The position numbers and the translations under genes are program-made. A stretch of DNA of 64,000 bases, taken from contig NZ_AP012333.1 of the NCBI RefSeq assembly GCF_001042675.1, forward strand, positions 1,054,001 through 1,118,000, read 5' to 3'. Under the pieces are notes generated by a model. That model was not told the origin of the DNA, made no database searches, and saw only the letters and a program-made list of their open reading frames with translations. Positions 55,223 through 64,000 of this stretch are shown piece by piece. Source of the stretch: Parascardovia denticolens DSM 10105 = JCM 12538. GTDB lineage: Bacteria; Actinomycetota; Actinomycetes; Actinomycetales; Bifidobacteriaceae. Every line of letters begins with the position of its first letter. Position 1 is the first letter of the stretch.

Positions 55223-55463
55223 GGAAATCCTCCAGAATCATCCAGAAAGCGGGAAAACAGCAGGCAACATTATCCTGATTCTTGCCGACAAGGGGATTCG
55301 AAACCAGCCCTCCTTTTCATCATGCGGTCTTCGGGGGCAAGACTGCTACTATCGAAGGAGTTCCGAGAAGTCCATGATGATTCATAGTGATGATTCGTTG
55401 CGACGCTTCACAGATATGACTTGCAGCTATGGCTCACAGCAGGGGAAAGGAAAAGAAATTCCG

Positions 55464-56324
55464 ATGACTGACACGATGATGAAGCCCCAAGGCGAGAACG
55501 CGGTCAAGCTTTCCGCCTGGGACAAGGCGACGGCGGCGCTGGAAGGGATTTACGCCAGCAAGACCATCCATCTGGCCCCTGAACCACAAGGCGACCGAAG
55601 TGGACTCAGCGAACCGGGCAAGATGGTCTTCCCCGAACAAGCCATCGCCCAAGAGGCTCTGGCGGACCTCTACCAAGGCCAGGAGCCGCAAGCCGAGTCG
55701 TCCTTCGCGACCCAGATCGACGACTCAAGCCAGGACTCCCCTTTGAGCGCGGCCATAGCCGGGGATTCCATGACCGTCGCCTGCGGGGTGGAAAGGCAGG
55801 ACTTGGGCATGATGCCCCGCATAGCCCAGAACCTGGCCGACGCCACCCAACGCGACATCCATTGGGAAGCCCACGGCAAGCTGGGAGCCACCATGCGCCG
55901 GGTCCGCTTCCGCGAGCTGCCCGCTTTGAGGGGCAAGCATTACACCCTCCTTTACATTTGCGCGGGGTCGAACGACCTCATGGCCCAGCGCTCCGACAAG
56001 GAGTGGAAAGACGACCTGACCGGGGTCCTCGAGGTCGCCCGGGGTCTGGCCGATCACGTGGTCGTCCTCAGCCCCGGCCAGGTATATAAGGTCCCCGCCC
56101 TGGGGTGTCACCTGCGCAAAGCCATGCTGGTGGCCAGCGACCGGCAGACGGCGGTGAGCAAGTCGGTCTGCGATGATTTCGGCGTCACTTATGTGGACCT
56201 GACCCATGAAGACGTGCATACCGACCTGCCTGATTTTTACGCTTCCGACCACTTTCATCCGGGCAAAGTCGGCTATCAGATCCTGGCTGATTACATCAGC
56301 TGGAGGACCCTGCGCACCTTCTGA
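55464..56324 (+). CDS. SGNH/GDSL hydrolase
   Basis: 286 residues. The SGNH blocks are visible: AIAGDSMTVACGVE (Ser), a G in the second block, the GSNDL Asn and the C-terminal SDHFHPGKVGY with Asp and His. No signal peptide, so a cytoplasmic esterase or lipase of unknown substrate. Start is uncertain: ATG 55464 has GGAA about 12 bases upstream, and in-frame ATGs at 55416 and 55376 are possible. The region before the domain (about 90 residues) is not conserved-looking. It lies between guaA and xfp on the xfp strand, followed by the xfp promoter. Confidence 0.85.
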   Translation: MTDTMMKPQGENAVKLSAWDKATAALEGIYASKTIHLAPEPQGDRSGLSEPGKMVFPEQAIAQEALADLYQGQEPQAESSFATQIDDSSQDSPLSAAIAGDSMTVACGVERQDLGMMPRIAQNLADATQRDIHWEAHGKLGATMRRVRFRELPALRGKHYTLLYICAGSNDLMAQRSDKEWKDDLTGVLEVARGLADHVVVLSPGQVYKVPALGCHLRKAMLVASDRQTAVSKSVCDDFGVTYVDLTHEDVHTDLPDFYASDHFHPGKVGYQILADYISWRTLRTF

Positions 56325-56391
56325 TGAAGAACACGCCGGAAACACCGATTTCCAGTGATTTAAGCGACATTCCGCCTTGCGAATCCCTGCC

Positions 56392-56421
56392 TTGAAAGTC
56401 GAAAGCATCCCGTAACATAAT
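56392..56421 (+). promoter_or_regulatory. Likely xfp promoter
   Basis: TTGAAA at 56392-56397 and CATAAT at 56416-56421 are separated by 18 bases, a good match to a housekeeping sigma promoter. The xfp start codon is 84 bases further on, leaving a leader of roughly 75 bases. A strong promoter is expected for this abundant enzyme. Confidence 0.5.
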
Positions 56422-56504
56422 GAGCGATATGGGGATGGAGATTCCGTCTCCTAAGAAAAATAACCGAGTTGCACTGTGATGTGCAAGAAAGTGCAGGAAC
56501 ATCA

Positions 56505-58982
56505 ATGACAAGTCCTGTTATTGGAACCCCATGGAAGAAGCTGGACCACCCGGTATCTGAAGAGGCCCTCGAAGGTGTCGACAAGTACTGGCGCGCTGCC
56601 AACTATCTTTCCATCGGTCAGATTTATTTGCGCAGCAATCCCTTGATGAAGGAGCCTTTCACTCGTGAAGATGTCAAGCACCGTCTGGTTGGTCACTGGG
56701 GCACTACTCCTGGTCTGAACTTCCTGATGGGCCATATCAACCGCTTGATCGCCGATCATCAGCAGAACACCGTCTTCATCATGGGACCAGGTCATGGTGG
56801 ACCTGCCGGTACTTCCCAGTCCTATCTCGACGGCACTTACACTGAGTACTATCCGAAGATCACCAAGGATGAAGAAGGCCTGCAGAAGTTCTTCCGTCAG
56901 TTCTCCTATCCTGGCGGCATTCCTTCCCACTTCGCTCCTGAGACCCCTGGCTCCATCCACGAAGGCGGCGAGCTGGGTTACGCCCTCTCCCACGCTTTCG
57001 GCGCTGTCTTCAACAACCCCAGCCTCTTCGTCCCCGCCGTCGTCGGCGATGGCGAAGCCGAGACCGGCCCTCTGGCCACCGGCTGGCAATCCAACAAGCT
57101 CGTGAACCCCCGCACCGATGGCATCGTGCTGCCGATCCTGCACCTCAACGGTTATAAGATCGCCAACCCCACCATCCTGGCCCGTATCTCCGACGAAGAG
57201 CTGCATGACTTCTTCCGCGGCATGGGCTACAACCCCTACGAGTTCGTCGCTGGCTTCGATGATGAGGACCACATGTCCATCCATCGTCGTTTCGCCGACC
57301 TGCTTGAGACCGTCTTCGATGAGATTTGCGACATCAAGGCCGCCGCTCAGACCAACGATGTGGATCGCCCCTTCTACCCCATGATCATCTTCCGCACCCC
57401 CAAGGGTTGGACATGCCCCAAGTTCATCGACGGCAAGAAGACCGAAGGTTCTTGGCGCGCCCATCAGGTGCCGCTGGCTTCCGCCCGCGATACCGAGGCC
57501 CACTTCCAGGTCCTCAAGGGCTGGCTCGAGTCCTACAAGCCTGAGGAGCTCTTCGACGAGAAAGGCGCCCTTCGTCCTGAAGTGACCGCTTTCATGCCTG
57601 AAGGCGACCTGCGCATCGGCGCCAACCCCAACGCTAACGGTGGCCTCATCCGCAAGGATTTGAAGCTCCCCACCCTCGACGACTACGAGGTCAAGGAAGT
57701 CAAGGAATTCGGCCACGGCTGGGGTCAGCTCGAAGCCACCCGTCGTCTGGGCGTTTACACCCGCGACATCATCAAGCTCAACCCTGATGACTTCCGTATC
57801 TTCGGACCCGATGAGACCGCCTCCAACCGTCTCGCCGCCGCTTATGAAGTGACCAACAAGCAGTGGGACAACGGTTATCTCTCCGCCCTGGTCGACGAGC
57901 ACATGGCCGTCACCGGCCAGGTGACCGAGCAGCTGTCCGAGCACCAGATGGAAGGCTTCATCGAAGGCTACGTCCTCACCGGTCGTCACGGCATCTGGAG
58001 CTCTTACGAGTCCTTCGTGCATGTGATCGATTCCATGCTCAACCAGCATGCCAAGTGGCTGGAAGCGACCGTTCGCGAGATTCCTTGGCGTAAGCCCATC
58101 TCCTCCGTGAACCTGCTGGTCAGCTCTCACGTGTGGCGTCAGGATCACAACGGATTCAGCCACCAAGATCCCGGCGTCGTCTCCGTCCTGCTGAACAAGA
58201 CCTTCCACAACGATCACGTCATCGGCATTTACTTCGCCACTGACGCCAACATGCTGCTGGCCATCGCTGAGAAGGCTTACAAGTCCACCAACAAGATCAA
58301 CGCCATCATCGCCGGCAAGCAGCCCGCCGCCACCTGGCTCTCCCTGGACGAAGCTCGCGCTGAGCTCGAAAAGGGCGCCGCCGCCTGGGATTGGGCTTCC
58401 ACTGCCAAGAGCAACGATGAGGTTCAGGTCGTGCTGGCCGCCGCTGGCGATGTTCCTACTCAGGAAATCATGGCCGCTGCTGACAAGCTCAAGGGTTATG
58501 GCATCAAGTTCAAGGTCGTCAACGTCGTTGACCTCCTGAGCCTGCAGACCCCTGCGGAGAACAACGAGGCCATGAGCGACGAGGAGTTCACCGAGCTCTT
58601 CACCGCCGACAAGCCTGTCCTCTTCGCTTACCACTCCTATCCTCGCGAGGTCAAGAGCCTGCTCTTCGACCGTCCCGGCCACGAGAACTTCAACATTCAC
58701 GGCTACAACGAGGAAGGCTCCACCACCACTCCTTACGATATGGTTCGCGTCAACGACATGGATCGTTACGAGCTGACCGCTGAGGCCCTGCGCATGGTGG
58801 ATGCCGATAAGTACGCGGATGAGATCAAGAAGCTGGAAGACTTCCGTCAGGAAGCGTTCCAGTTCGCCGTGGACAAGGGTTACGATCACCCCGATTACAC
58901 CGACTGGGTGTGGTCCGGTGTCAAGACCGATAAAGCCGGCGCCGTATCCGCTACCGCAGCGACCGCTGGTGACAACGAGTAG
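56505..58982 (+). CDS. xfp: Xylulose-5-phosphate/fructose-6-phosphate phosphoketolase
   Basis: Key enzyme of the bifid shunt: thiamine diphosphate-dependent phosphorolysis of X5P and F6P to acetyl phosphate plus glyceraldehyde-3-phosphate or erythrose-4-phosphate. 825 residues. Diagnostic blocks include [64 protein letters not shown] and the ThDP motif [14 protein letters not shown] lies five bases before ATG 56505; an upstream in-frame GTG at 56469 is rejected. Codon use is strongly biased toward a few C-ending codons, as in highly expressed genes. Acetyl phosphate feeds ackA and pta just downstream. Confidence 0.99.
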   Translation: MTSPVIGTPWKKLDHPVSEEALEGVDKYWRAANYLSIGQIYLRSNPLMKEPFTREDVKHRLVGHWGTTPGLNFLMGHINRLIADHQQNTVFIMGPGHGGPAGTSQSYLDGTYTEYYPKITKDEEGLQKFFRQFSYPGGIPSHFAPETPGSIHEGGELGYALSHAFGAVFNNPSLFVPAVVGDGEAETGPLATGWQSNKLVNPRTDGIVLPILHLNGYKIANPTILARISDEELHDFFRGMGYNPYEFVAGFDDEDHMSIHRRFADLLETVFDEICDIKAAAQTNDVDRPFYPMIIFRTPKGWTCPKFIDGKKTEGSWRAHQVPLASARDTEAHFQVLKGWLESYKPEELFDEKGALRPEVTAFMPEGDLRIGANPNANGGLIRKDLKLPTLDDYEVKEVKEFGHGWGQLEATRRLGVYTRDIIKLNPDDFRIFGPDETASNRLAAAYEVTNKQWDNGYLSALVDEHMAVTGQVTEQLSEHQMEGFIEGYVLTGRHGIWSSYESFVHVIDSMLNQHAKWLEATVREIPWRKPISSVNLLVSSHVWRQDHNGFSHQDPGVVSVLLNKTFHNDHVIGIYFATDANMLLAIAEKAYKSTNKINAIIAGKQPAATWLSLDEARAELEKGAAAWDWASTAKSNDEVQVVLAAAGDVPTQEIMAAADKLKGYGIKFKVVNVVDLLSLQTPAENNEAMSDEEFTELFTADKPVLFAYHSYPREVKSLLFDRPGHENFNIHGYNEEGSTTTPYDMVRVNDMDRYELTAEALRMVDADKYADEIKKLEDFRQEAFQFAVDKGYDHPDYTDWVWSGVKTDKAGAVSATAATAGDNE

Positions 58983-59050
58983 TCTTCCTTCCTGTGACTC
59001 CCCTTGGCTCGCAAGAGCCAGGACATGAGTCAGGTTGAGATGAAAATTTC

Positions 59051-59078
59051 AGCCTCCCACTTCGGTGGGAGGCTTTTT
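59051..59078 (+). terminator. Strong rho-independent terminator after xfp
   Basis: A perfect 10-base stem, AGCCTCCCAC with GTGGGAGGCT, closed by a stable TTCG loop and followed by a run of T. About 70 bases past the xfp stop. Confidence 0.93.
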
Positions 59079-59168
59079 CATTCTTAAAAAGGAAACGAAT
59101 TCCTTGTGAGAAAGTCAAACTCCTTATTAAACTGAAACCGTTACCGAAACTCAGCGCAAAGGAGCCCC

Positions 59169-60887
59169 ATGAGCTTTCCATCCATCTACCTCGCCAGCCC
59201 CGAAGGAGCCAATGGACGCAACGTCGTGGCCAACGGCTTGGCCGCGACCCTGGCCCAGGCGGGGAAGAAACCCGCGATCTTCCACCCAATCACCCATAAA
59301 CGCGATGCCTTCACCGAAGTCCTCATCAAGACCGCAAGGCTGGAAGAAACCGTTGACGAAGCCCGGGCAGTCTGCCCGAAAAGAGCCATGAGAGACCATG
59401 CTTACGCCCGCCAGGAAGTCTCCACCTACTGGGAGACCTTCCAATCACGTCTGAGCGAGCGCGGGGCGGAATCCTGCCTGATCGTCGGCAGGGATAAAAA
59501 CCCGGCCTTCGACCCTGAAGGATTCGTGCTCGACGCCCAATTATCGGCGGACCTCCAAGCCCCCGTCTTCCTGGCTGTGTGCTGCATCAACCGTCAGCCT
59601 GATCAGGTGAGGCGCACCGTTGAAGCCTGCTACCGGCAGATCCTTCAAGCCGGGAACTCGGTCGCCGGGGTCTTCGTGACCGGCTGGAAGCCTGACGAGG
59701 CCGAAAAAGGAGCGGGAATCAAACAGGAATTGACCGACCTCTTCTCACAGCTGACCCCCTCACTCCCCTGCTGGCTGATCCCCGCCCATGACTGTTCCAC
59801 GGCCGACGAAGCCGCCCAGTCCCTGCCCCGCTTCCAAAAGGCCGCCCCTGCGGAGGAGATCCTCGCCGCACTGGATAGGACCGACTTCGCCAAGCCGGTC
59901 ACCCCCTATGCCTTCCAAGCAAGCTTGGTCGCCCGGGCGAAAAAGGACAAGAGGAGGATCGTCCTGCCTGAAGGCCAGGAAGACCGGATCCTTCAGGCCG
60001 CCGATCAGATCCTCTCCCAAGACGCCGTCGACCTGATCATTGTGGGCGAAAAGGAGGAAATCCTCGCTCGAGGCCGGGAACTGGGGTTGACCCATCTTGA
60101 AAAAGCGGGCTTCCAATCCCAAAAGGATGAAGACCTCCTGGCCCCGATGGTGGAAAAGCTCTGTCAGCTGCGCGCCAAGAAAGGCATGACCCCGGACAAG
60201 GCCCGGCAGACCCTGCAGGATCCCTCTTATTTCGGGACCATGCTGGTGGTCATGGGGATGGCGGACGGCCTGGTCTCAGGATCGGTCAACACCACGGCCA
60301 ACACCGTGCGACCGGCCCTGCAGCTGATCAAGACCAAGCCGGGGGCCTCTTTGGTCTCCGGAGCCTTCCTCATGTGCCTGCCCGACCATGTGGCGGTTTT
60401 CGCCGATTGCGCCATCAACCCCAACCCCGACGCAGGCCAGTTGGCCGACATCGCCATCCAGTCAGCGCAAACGGCCAAGGCTTTCGGCATCGACCCGCGC
60501 GTCGGCATGCTCACCTATTCCACCTTGGGATCCGGATCCGGCCCGGACGTGGACATGGTCGCGGAAGCCACCCGTCTGGTCGGCGAAAAAGCCCCTGACC
60601 TGCCTGTGGTCGGCCCCATCCAGATGGATGCGGCTTGGTCCCCTCAGGTGGCGGCCACCAAGGCGAAAGGCAACCCCGTCGCCGGCCACGTGAACGTCTT
60701 CGTCTTCCCCGACCTGTCCGCGGGGAACATCGGCTACAAGGCCGTCCAGCGCTCTTCGGGCGCCTTGGCCATCGGCCCCGTCCTGCAAGGCTTGAACAAG
60801 CCCGTCAACGACCTGTCCCGGGGAGCCACCGTGTCCGACATCGTCAACACTATAGCCCTCACCGCCATCTACGCCGAGGAAAGCTGA
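59169..60887 (+). CDS. pta: Phosphate acetyltransferase
   Basis: Interconverts acetyl phosphate and acetyl-CoA. 572 residues: an N-terminal dethiobiotin-synthase-like P-loop-related domain (FPSIYLASPEGANGRNVVANG, then a middle domain) followed by the catalytic PTA_PTB domain starting near PYAFQASLVARAKKDKRRIVLPEG, with MADGLVSGSVNTTANTVRPAL and the closing GPVLQGLNKPVNDLSRGA. It is somewhat shorter in the first half than the E. coli enzyme. AAAGGAG four bases before the ATG. With xfp and ackA it links the shunt to acetyl-CoA or acetate. Confidence 0.97.
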   Translation: MSFPSIYLASPEGANGRNVVANGLAATLAQAGKKPAIFHPITHKRDAFTEVLIKTARLEETVDEARAVCPKRAMRDHAYARQEVSTYWETFQSRLSERGAESCLIVGRDKNPAFDPEGFVLDAQLSADLQAPVFLAVCCINRQPDQVRRTVEACYRQILQAGNSVAGVFVTGWKPDEAEKGAGIKQELTDLFSQLTPSLPCWLIPAHDCSTADEAAQSLPRFQKAAPAEEILAALDRTDFAKPVTPYAFQASLVARAKKDKRRIVLPEGQEDRILQAADQILSQDAVDLIIVGEKEEILARGRELGLTHLEKAGFQSQKDEDLLAPMVEKLCQLRAKKGMTPDKARQTLQDPSYFGTMLVVMGMADGLVSGSVNTTANTVRPALQLIKTKPGASLVSGAFLMCLPDHVAVFADCAINPNPDAGQLADIAIQSAQTAKAFGIDPRVGMLTYSTLGSGSGPDVDMVAEATRLVGEKAPDLPVVGPIQMDAAWSPQVAATKAKGNPVAGHVNVFVFPDLSAGNIGYKAVQRSSGALAIGPVLQGLNKPVNDLSRGATVSDIVNTIALTAIYAEES

Positions 60888-60914
60888 AAAACAAAAACCC
60901 AAAAAAATCGAAAA

Positions 60915-60955
60915 TCTTGAGCCGAAACCGCACCTGACGCAGTAGCGGCTCAAGA
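60915..60955. promoter_or_regulatory. Hairpin in the pta-ackA spacer
   Basis: Ten-base perfect arms TCTTGAGCCG and CGGCTCAAGA with a 21-base loop, 27 bases after the pta stop and about 130 bases before ackA. No T-run follows, so it may be a regulator site or a leader structure for ackA rather than a terminator. Confidence 0.45.
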
Positions 60956-61083
60956 GTATATTGGAGATGTCTGCGTCGGTCAAGCAATAACTCATGGAAG
61001 CGATTCGTCTTGCCGACGCATAGCACGAAACGCATATGCCTATAGAGCATCCATAGAGCATACAGAGACAAAAAGGAGCCGTC

Positions 61084-62310
61084 ATGGCTAAAACCGTTCT
61101 GGTTATCAATTCTGGTTCAAGCTCCATCAAATATCAGCTGGTGAACTTGGAATCCGGCGAAGCTTTGGCATCTGGCCTGGTCGAGAAGATCGGCGAACCG
61201 ACGGATGGCGCTTACACCCACAAGTTCGACGGCGAGAAGCATACTTTCACCGAACCCATCAAAGACCATGAACAGGGGCTGAAGAAGGTCCTGGCCTTCT
61301 TCGATGAATACGGCCCCAACCTGAAGGACTACGAACTGGTCGCCGTCGGCCACCGCGTGGTCCAAGGCGGGTACATCTTCCCCACCCCGGCTTTGGTGAC
61401 CCCACAGACCATCCAACAGGTCAAGGACTTGGCCGTCCTGGCTCCCCTGCACAACGGCCCTGAAGCCATCGGCGCCGAAGTCATGACCCGCCTGCTGCCT
61501 GACGTTCCTCAGGGCTTCGTCTTCGACAGCTCCTTCTTCTTCCAGCTGCCCAAGGCTTCCAGCACGTACGCCCTCAATAAGGAAGTGGCTGAGAAGTACC
61601 ACATCCGCCGTTACGGCGCTCACGGCACCAGTCACGAGTATGTGGGCTCGGTCGTGCCCGAAGTCATCGGCAAGCCGGCCGAAGGCCTCAAGCAGATCGT
61701 CCTGCACATCGGCAACGGTGCTTCCGCTTCAGCCCAGATTTCCGGCAAGCCGGTGGAGACCTCCATGGGCCTGACCCCTCTGGAAGGCCTGGTCATGGGC
61801 GGCCGTACCGGCGACATCGACCCCGCCGTCGTCTTCCACCTGATCCGCAACGCCCACATGGACGTGGACCAGCTGGACACCCTCTTCAACAAGCAGTCCG
61901 GCATGATGGGCCTGACCGGTCACGGCGACATGCGTGACGTGGACGCCCTGCGCGCCCAAGGCGATGAGGACGCCGAACTGGCTTTCCAGATTTACGTCCA
62001 TCGCATCGTCAGCTACATCGGCAATTACACCGCCCAAATGGGTGGCTGCGACGTAATCACCTTCACCGCCGGCGTGGGCGAGAACGACGCCGCCGTGCGC
62101 GAAGCCATCTGCGATAAGCTGGCTCCCTTCGGAGTCAAGCTGGACAAGGAGAAGAACGACACGCGTTCCAGCGAACCCCGCGTCATCTCCGCCCCCGACA
62201 GCTCCGTGGTCATCGCCGTCGTCCCCACCAACGAAGAGCTGGCCATCGCCCGTAAGGTGGCCAAGCTGGCCGAAGAAGGCGACGCTTACGGCAACAAGTT
62301 CGAGCGTTAA
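61084..62310 (+). CDS. ackA: Acetate kinase
   Basis: Makes ATP and acetate from acetyl phosphate and ADP, the energy-yielding last step after phosphoketolase. 408 residues, full length: VLVINSGSSSIKYQLVN at the N terminus, RYGAHGTSHEYV, VLHIGNGASASA, TRTG-type GGRTGDIDPAVV, GLTGHGDMRD and TFTAGVGEND. AAGGAG precedes the ATG at a normal distance. Codon use is as biased as in xfp, fitting high expression. Ends before a strong terminator. Confidence 0.99.
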   Translation: MAKTVLVINSGSSSIKYQLVNLESGEALASGLVEKIGEPTDGAYTHKFDGEKHTFTEPIKDHEQGLKKVLAFFDEYGPNLKDYELVAVGHRVVQGGYIFPTPALVTPQTIQQVKDLAVLAPLHNGPEAIGAEVMTRLLPDVPQGFVFDSSFFFQLPKASSTYALNKEVAEKYHIRRYGAHGTSHEYVGSVVPEVIGKPAEGLKQIVLHIGNGASASAQISGKPVETSMGLTPLEGLVMGGRTGDIDPAVVFHLIRNAHMDVDQLDTLFNKQSGMMGLTGHGDMRDVDALRAQGDEDAELAFQIYVHRIVSYIGNYTAQMGGCDVITFTAGVGENDAAVREAICDKLAPFGVKLDKEKNDTRSSEPRVISAPDSSVVIAVVPTNEELAIARKVAKLAEEGDAYGNKFER

Positions 62311-62348
62311 GTTTCGTCTTTCGCCCCTTCTTCTTTGAAATCGGGAAT

Positions 62349-62382
62349 CCCCGGTCGAATCGGAAAGATTCGCCGGGGTTTT
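62349..62382 (+). terminator. Rho-independent terminator after ackA
   Basis: CCCCGG and CGAATC pair with GATTCG and CCGGGG around a short loop, followed by TTTT. Located 39 bases past the ackA stop and before the glgX gene. Confidence 0.88.
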
Positions 62383-62458
62383 CCTTATTTAAGCGAGATT
62401 TATATATTCATGGCACACGCCGGACGGTATATATCGCCATCAGTGAGATAATGGGAGT

Positions 62459-64000
62459 ATGCAAATTCGACCTGGTTCAACCTATCCTCTCGGCTCCACC
62501 TATGATGGCACGGGCGTCAATTTCGCCCTCTTCTCCTCCGTCGCGACGAAAGTCGAACTCTGCCTGTTCGATGACTATGACAAGGAAACCCGCATCAACA
62601 TCACCGAATGCAACACTTTCATCTGGCACATCTACCTTGTAGGCGTCCAGCCAGGGCAGCGCTACGGGTATCGGGTCTACGGCGACTACGATTCCTCCCG
62701 CGGCCTGCGGTGCGACCCTTCCAAGCTCCTGCTCGACCCTTATGCCAAGGCCATCGAAGGCATGATCGATTCCGACGCCAGTCTCTTCTCTTACGACATC
62801 AACAATCCGGCTGACCCCACCGCCCGTAACACCGCGGATTCGGCTGACCATACCATGAAATCGGTGGTCATCAACCCCTACTTCGACTGGGGCAATGACC
62901 GCCACCCCGAAATCGCCTACAACGACAGCGTCATCTACGAAGCCCACGTCCGCGGCATGACCAACCTGAACACCCAGGTCCCGCCCGAACTGCGTGGCAC
63001 CTACGCCGGTCTGGCCCATCCCAGCGTCGTCTCCTACCTGAAAGACCTAGGCATCACCGCTCTGGAACTGATGCCTGTCCACCAATTCATCAACGACTCC
63101 TTCCTCCAAGCCAAGGGGCTCAACAATTACTGGGGTTACAACACCATCGGCTTCTTCGCCCCCCATAACGCCTACTCCAGCTCTGGCCAGCGCGGCCAGC
63201 AGGTGAATGAGTTCAAGACCATGGTCAAGGCCTACCATGACGCCGGCATCGAAATCATCCTGGACGTGGTCTACAACCATACGGCCGAAGGCAACGACAT
63301 GGGGCCCACCCTGAGTTTCAAAGGCATCGACAACTCATCTTACTACCGCCTGGTAGAAGGCGATGAGAGGCATTATTTCGATACCACCGGCACCGGGAAC
63401 TCCCTGCTCATGCGGTCCCCCAACACTCTGCAGCTGATCATGGATTCCTTGCGTTACTGGGTGACCGAGATGCATGTGGACGGCTTCCGTTTCGATCTAG
63501 CCGCCACCTTGGCCCGCCAGTTCTCCGACGTGGATAAGCTGTCCGCTTTCTTCGACATCATCCACCAAGACCCGGTCATCTCCAACGTCAAGCTGATCGC
63601 CGAACCTTGGGACGTGGGCTCAGGCGGTTACCAAGTGGGAGGTTTCCCTCCCCTTTGGTCGGAATGGAACGGCATGTACAGGGACACCGTCCGCGATTTC
63701 TGGCGTTCCCAGCCTTCCAAGCTGCCCGAATTCGCCAGCCGTCTGCTGGGCTCGTCCGACCTTTACCGGGCCGATGGTCGCCGCCCCATCGCCTCCATCA
63801 ACTTCATCACCGCCCACGACGGCTTCACCATGAACGACCTCGTCTCCTACAACGACAAGCACAACGACGCCAACGGGGAAGGCAACCGGGACGGGGATAA
63901 CAACAACCGTTCCTGGAACTGCGGGGTGGAAGGGCCTACCGACCTGGTCGACGTCAATGAGCTGCGCAGCCAACAGATGCGGAACTTCATGGCGACCATG
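62459..64000 (+). CDS. glgX: Glycogen debranching enzyme GlgX (5' part, runs off the window)
   Basis: Isoamylase-type GH13 enzyme that hydrolyses alpha-1,6 branches of glycogen or limit dextrin. About 514 residues are visible. An N-terminal CBM48 domain ([18 protein letters not shown]) is followed by the barrel with [23 protein letters not shown], the catalytic Asp in [12 protein letters not shown], the Glu in LIAEPWDVG and the third carboxylate in [18 protein letters not shown] at 62459 directly follows GGGAG with hardly any spacing, so initiation may use a different signal. Provides glucose units feeding the phosphoketolase pathway next door. Confidence 0.96.
   Translation, partial: MQIRPGSTYPLGSTYDGTGVNFALFSSVATKVELCLFDDYDKETRINITECNTFIWHIYLVGVQPGQRYGYRVYGDYDSSRGLRCDPSKLLLDPYAKAIEGMIDSDASLFSYDINNPADPTARNTADSADHTMKSVVINPYFDWGNDRHPEIAYNDSVIYEAHVRGMTNLNTQVPPELRGTYAGLAHPSVVSYLKDLGITALELMPVHQFINDSFLQAKGLNNYWGYNTIGFFAPHNAYSSSGQRGQQVNEFKTMVKAYHDAGIEIILDVVYNHTAEGNDMGPTLSFKGIDNSSYYRLVEGDERHYFDTTGTGNSLLMRSPNTLQLIMDSLRYWVTEMHVDGFRFDLAATLARQFSDVDKLSAFFDIIHQDPVISNVKLIAEPWDVGSGGYQVGGFPPLWSEWNGMYRDTVRDFWRSQPSKLPEFASRLLGSSDLYRADGRRPIASINFITAHDGFTMNDLVSYNDKHNDANGEGNRDGDNNNRSWNCGVEGPTDLVDVNELRSQQMRNFMATM

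Noticed and set aside
56502-58889. A 795-codon open frame on the minus strand opposite xfp
   Set aside because: Shadow of the very biased codon use of xfp; product is repetitive in character and has no family features.

Overview
The window looks like a high-GC chromosomal segment from the Bifidobacteriaceae. The main evidence is a complete xylulose-5-phosphate/fructose-6-phosphate phosphoketolase (xfp) divergent from guaA and followed by pta and ackA, i.e. the carbon-to-acetate end of the bifid shunt. The block rpsD - DUF948 - DUF6167 - alaS - ruvX - mltG has the usual actinobacterial order. The species cannot be named from this sequence. Nothing resembling a tRNA, rRNA or CRISPR array was seen by eye.

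Layout: 1-10.6 kb is mostly core (sufB partial, pyrG, a shikimate kinase with a decayed dehydroquinate-synthase tail, a lone prepilin-peptidase-like protein, mltG, ruvX, alaS and two small membrane proteins). 10.8-20.8 kb holds a histidine phosphatase, a Nudix hydrolase, a LysR regulator, rpsD, a D,D-carboxypeptidase, a UvrD/PcrA helicase and the purine salvage pair xpt-permease. 21-25.6 kb is an AT-richer ABC transporter / PH-domain protein / LuxR locus with two frameshifted genes. 25.7-28.2 kb has an NADH oxidase and an esterase. 28.3-33.9 kb is a three-gene set, TerB-domain protein - DUF2791 P-loop ATPase - Lhr-type helicase, which matches the anti-phage system Shango (SngABC). 34-48.3 kb holds small stress and metabolic genes: a CMD-cupin fusion, an acetyltransferase, a copper ATPase with a CopZ-like domain fused at its C terminus, Tpx, PatB/MalY with DUF3737, a UvrA paralogue and others. 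48.4-52.8 kb is an AT-rich graveyard of broken genes, followed by an intact Phd-Doc toxin-antitoxin pair. 53.7-64 kb returns to core: guaA, an SGNH hydrolase, xfp, pta, ackA and glgX (partial).

Three themes stand out. First, the Shango-type locus appears intact. Second, the shikimate-pathway cluster expected between mltG and pyrG is eroded: aroE, aroC and aroQ are not there, and aroB survives only as a truncated tail on aroK. Third, at least seven accessory genes are broken, mostly by one-base changes in short homopolymers, while all housekeeping genes are open. This suggests real decay rather than poor sequence, although raw-read checks would settle it. All functional assignments rest on motifs and family resemblance recognised by eye; no database search was run.
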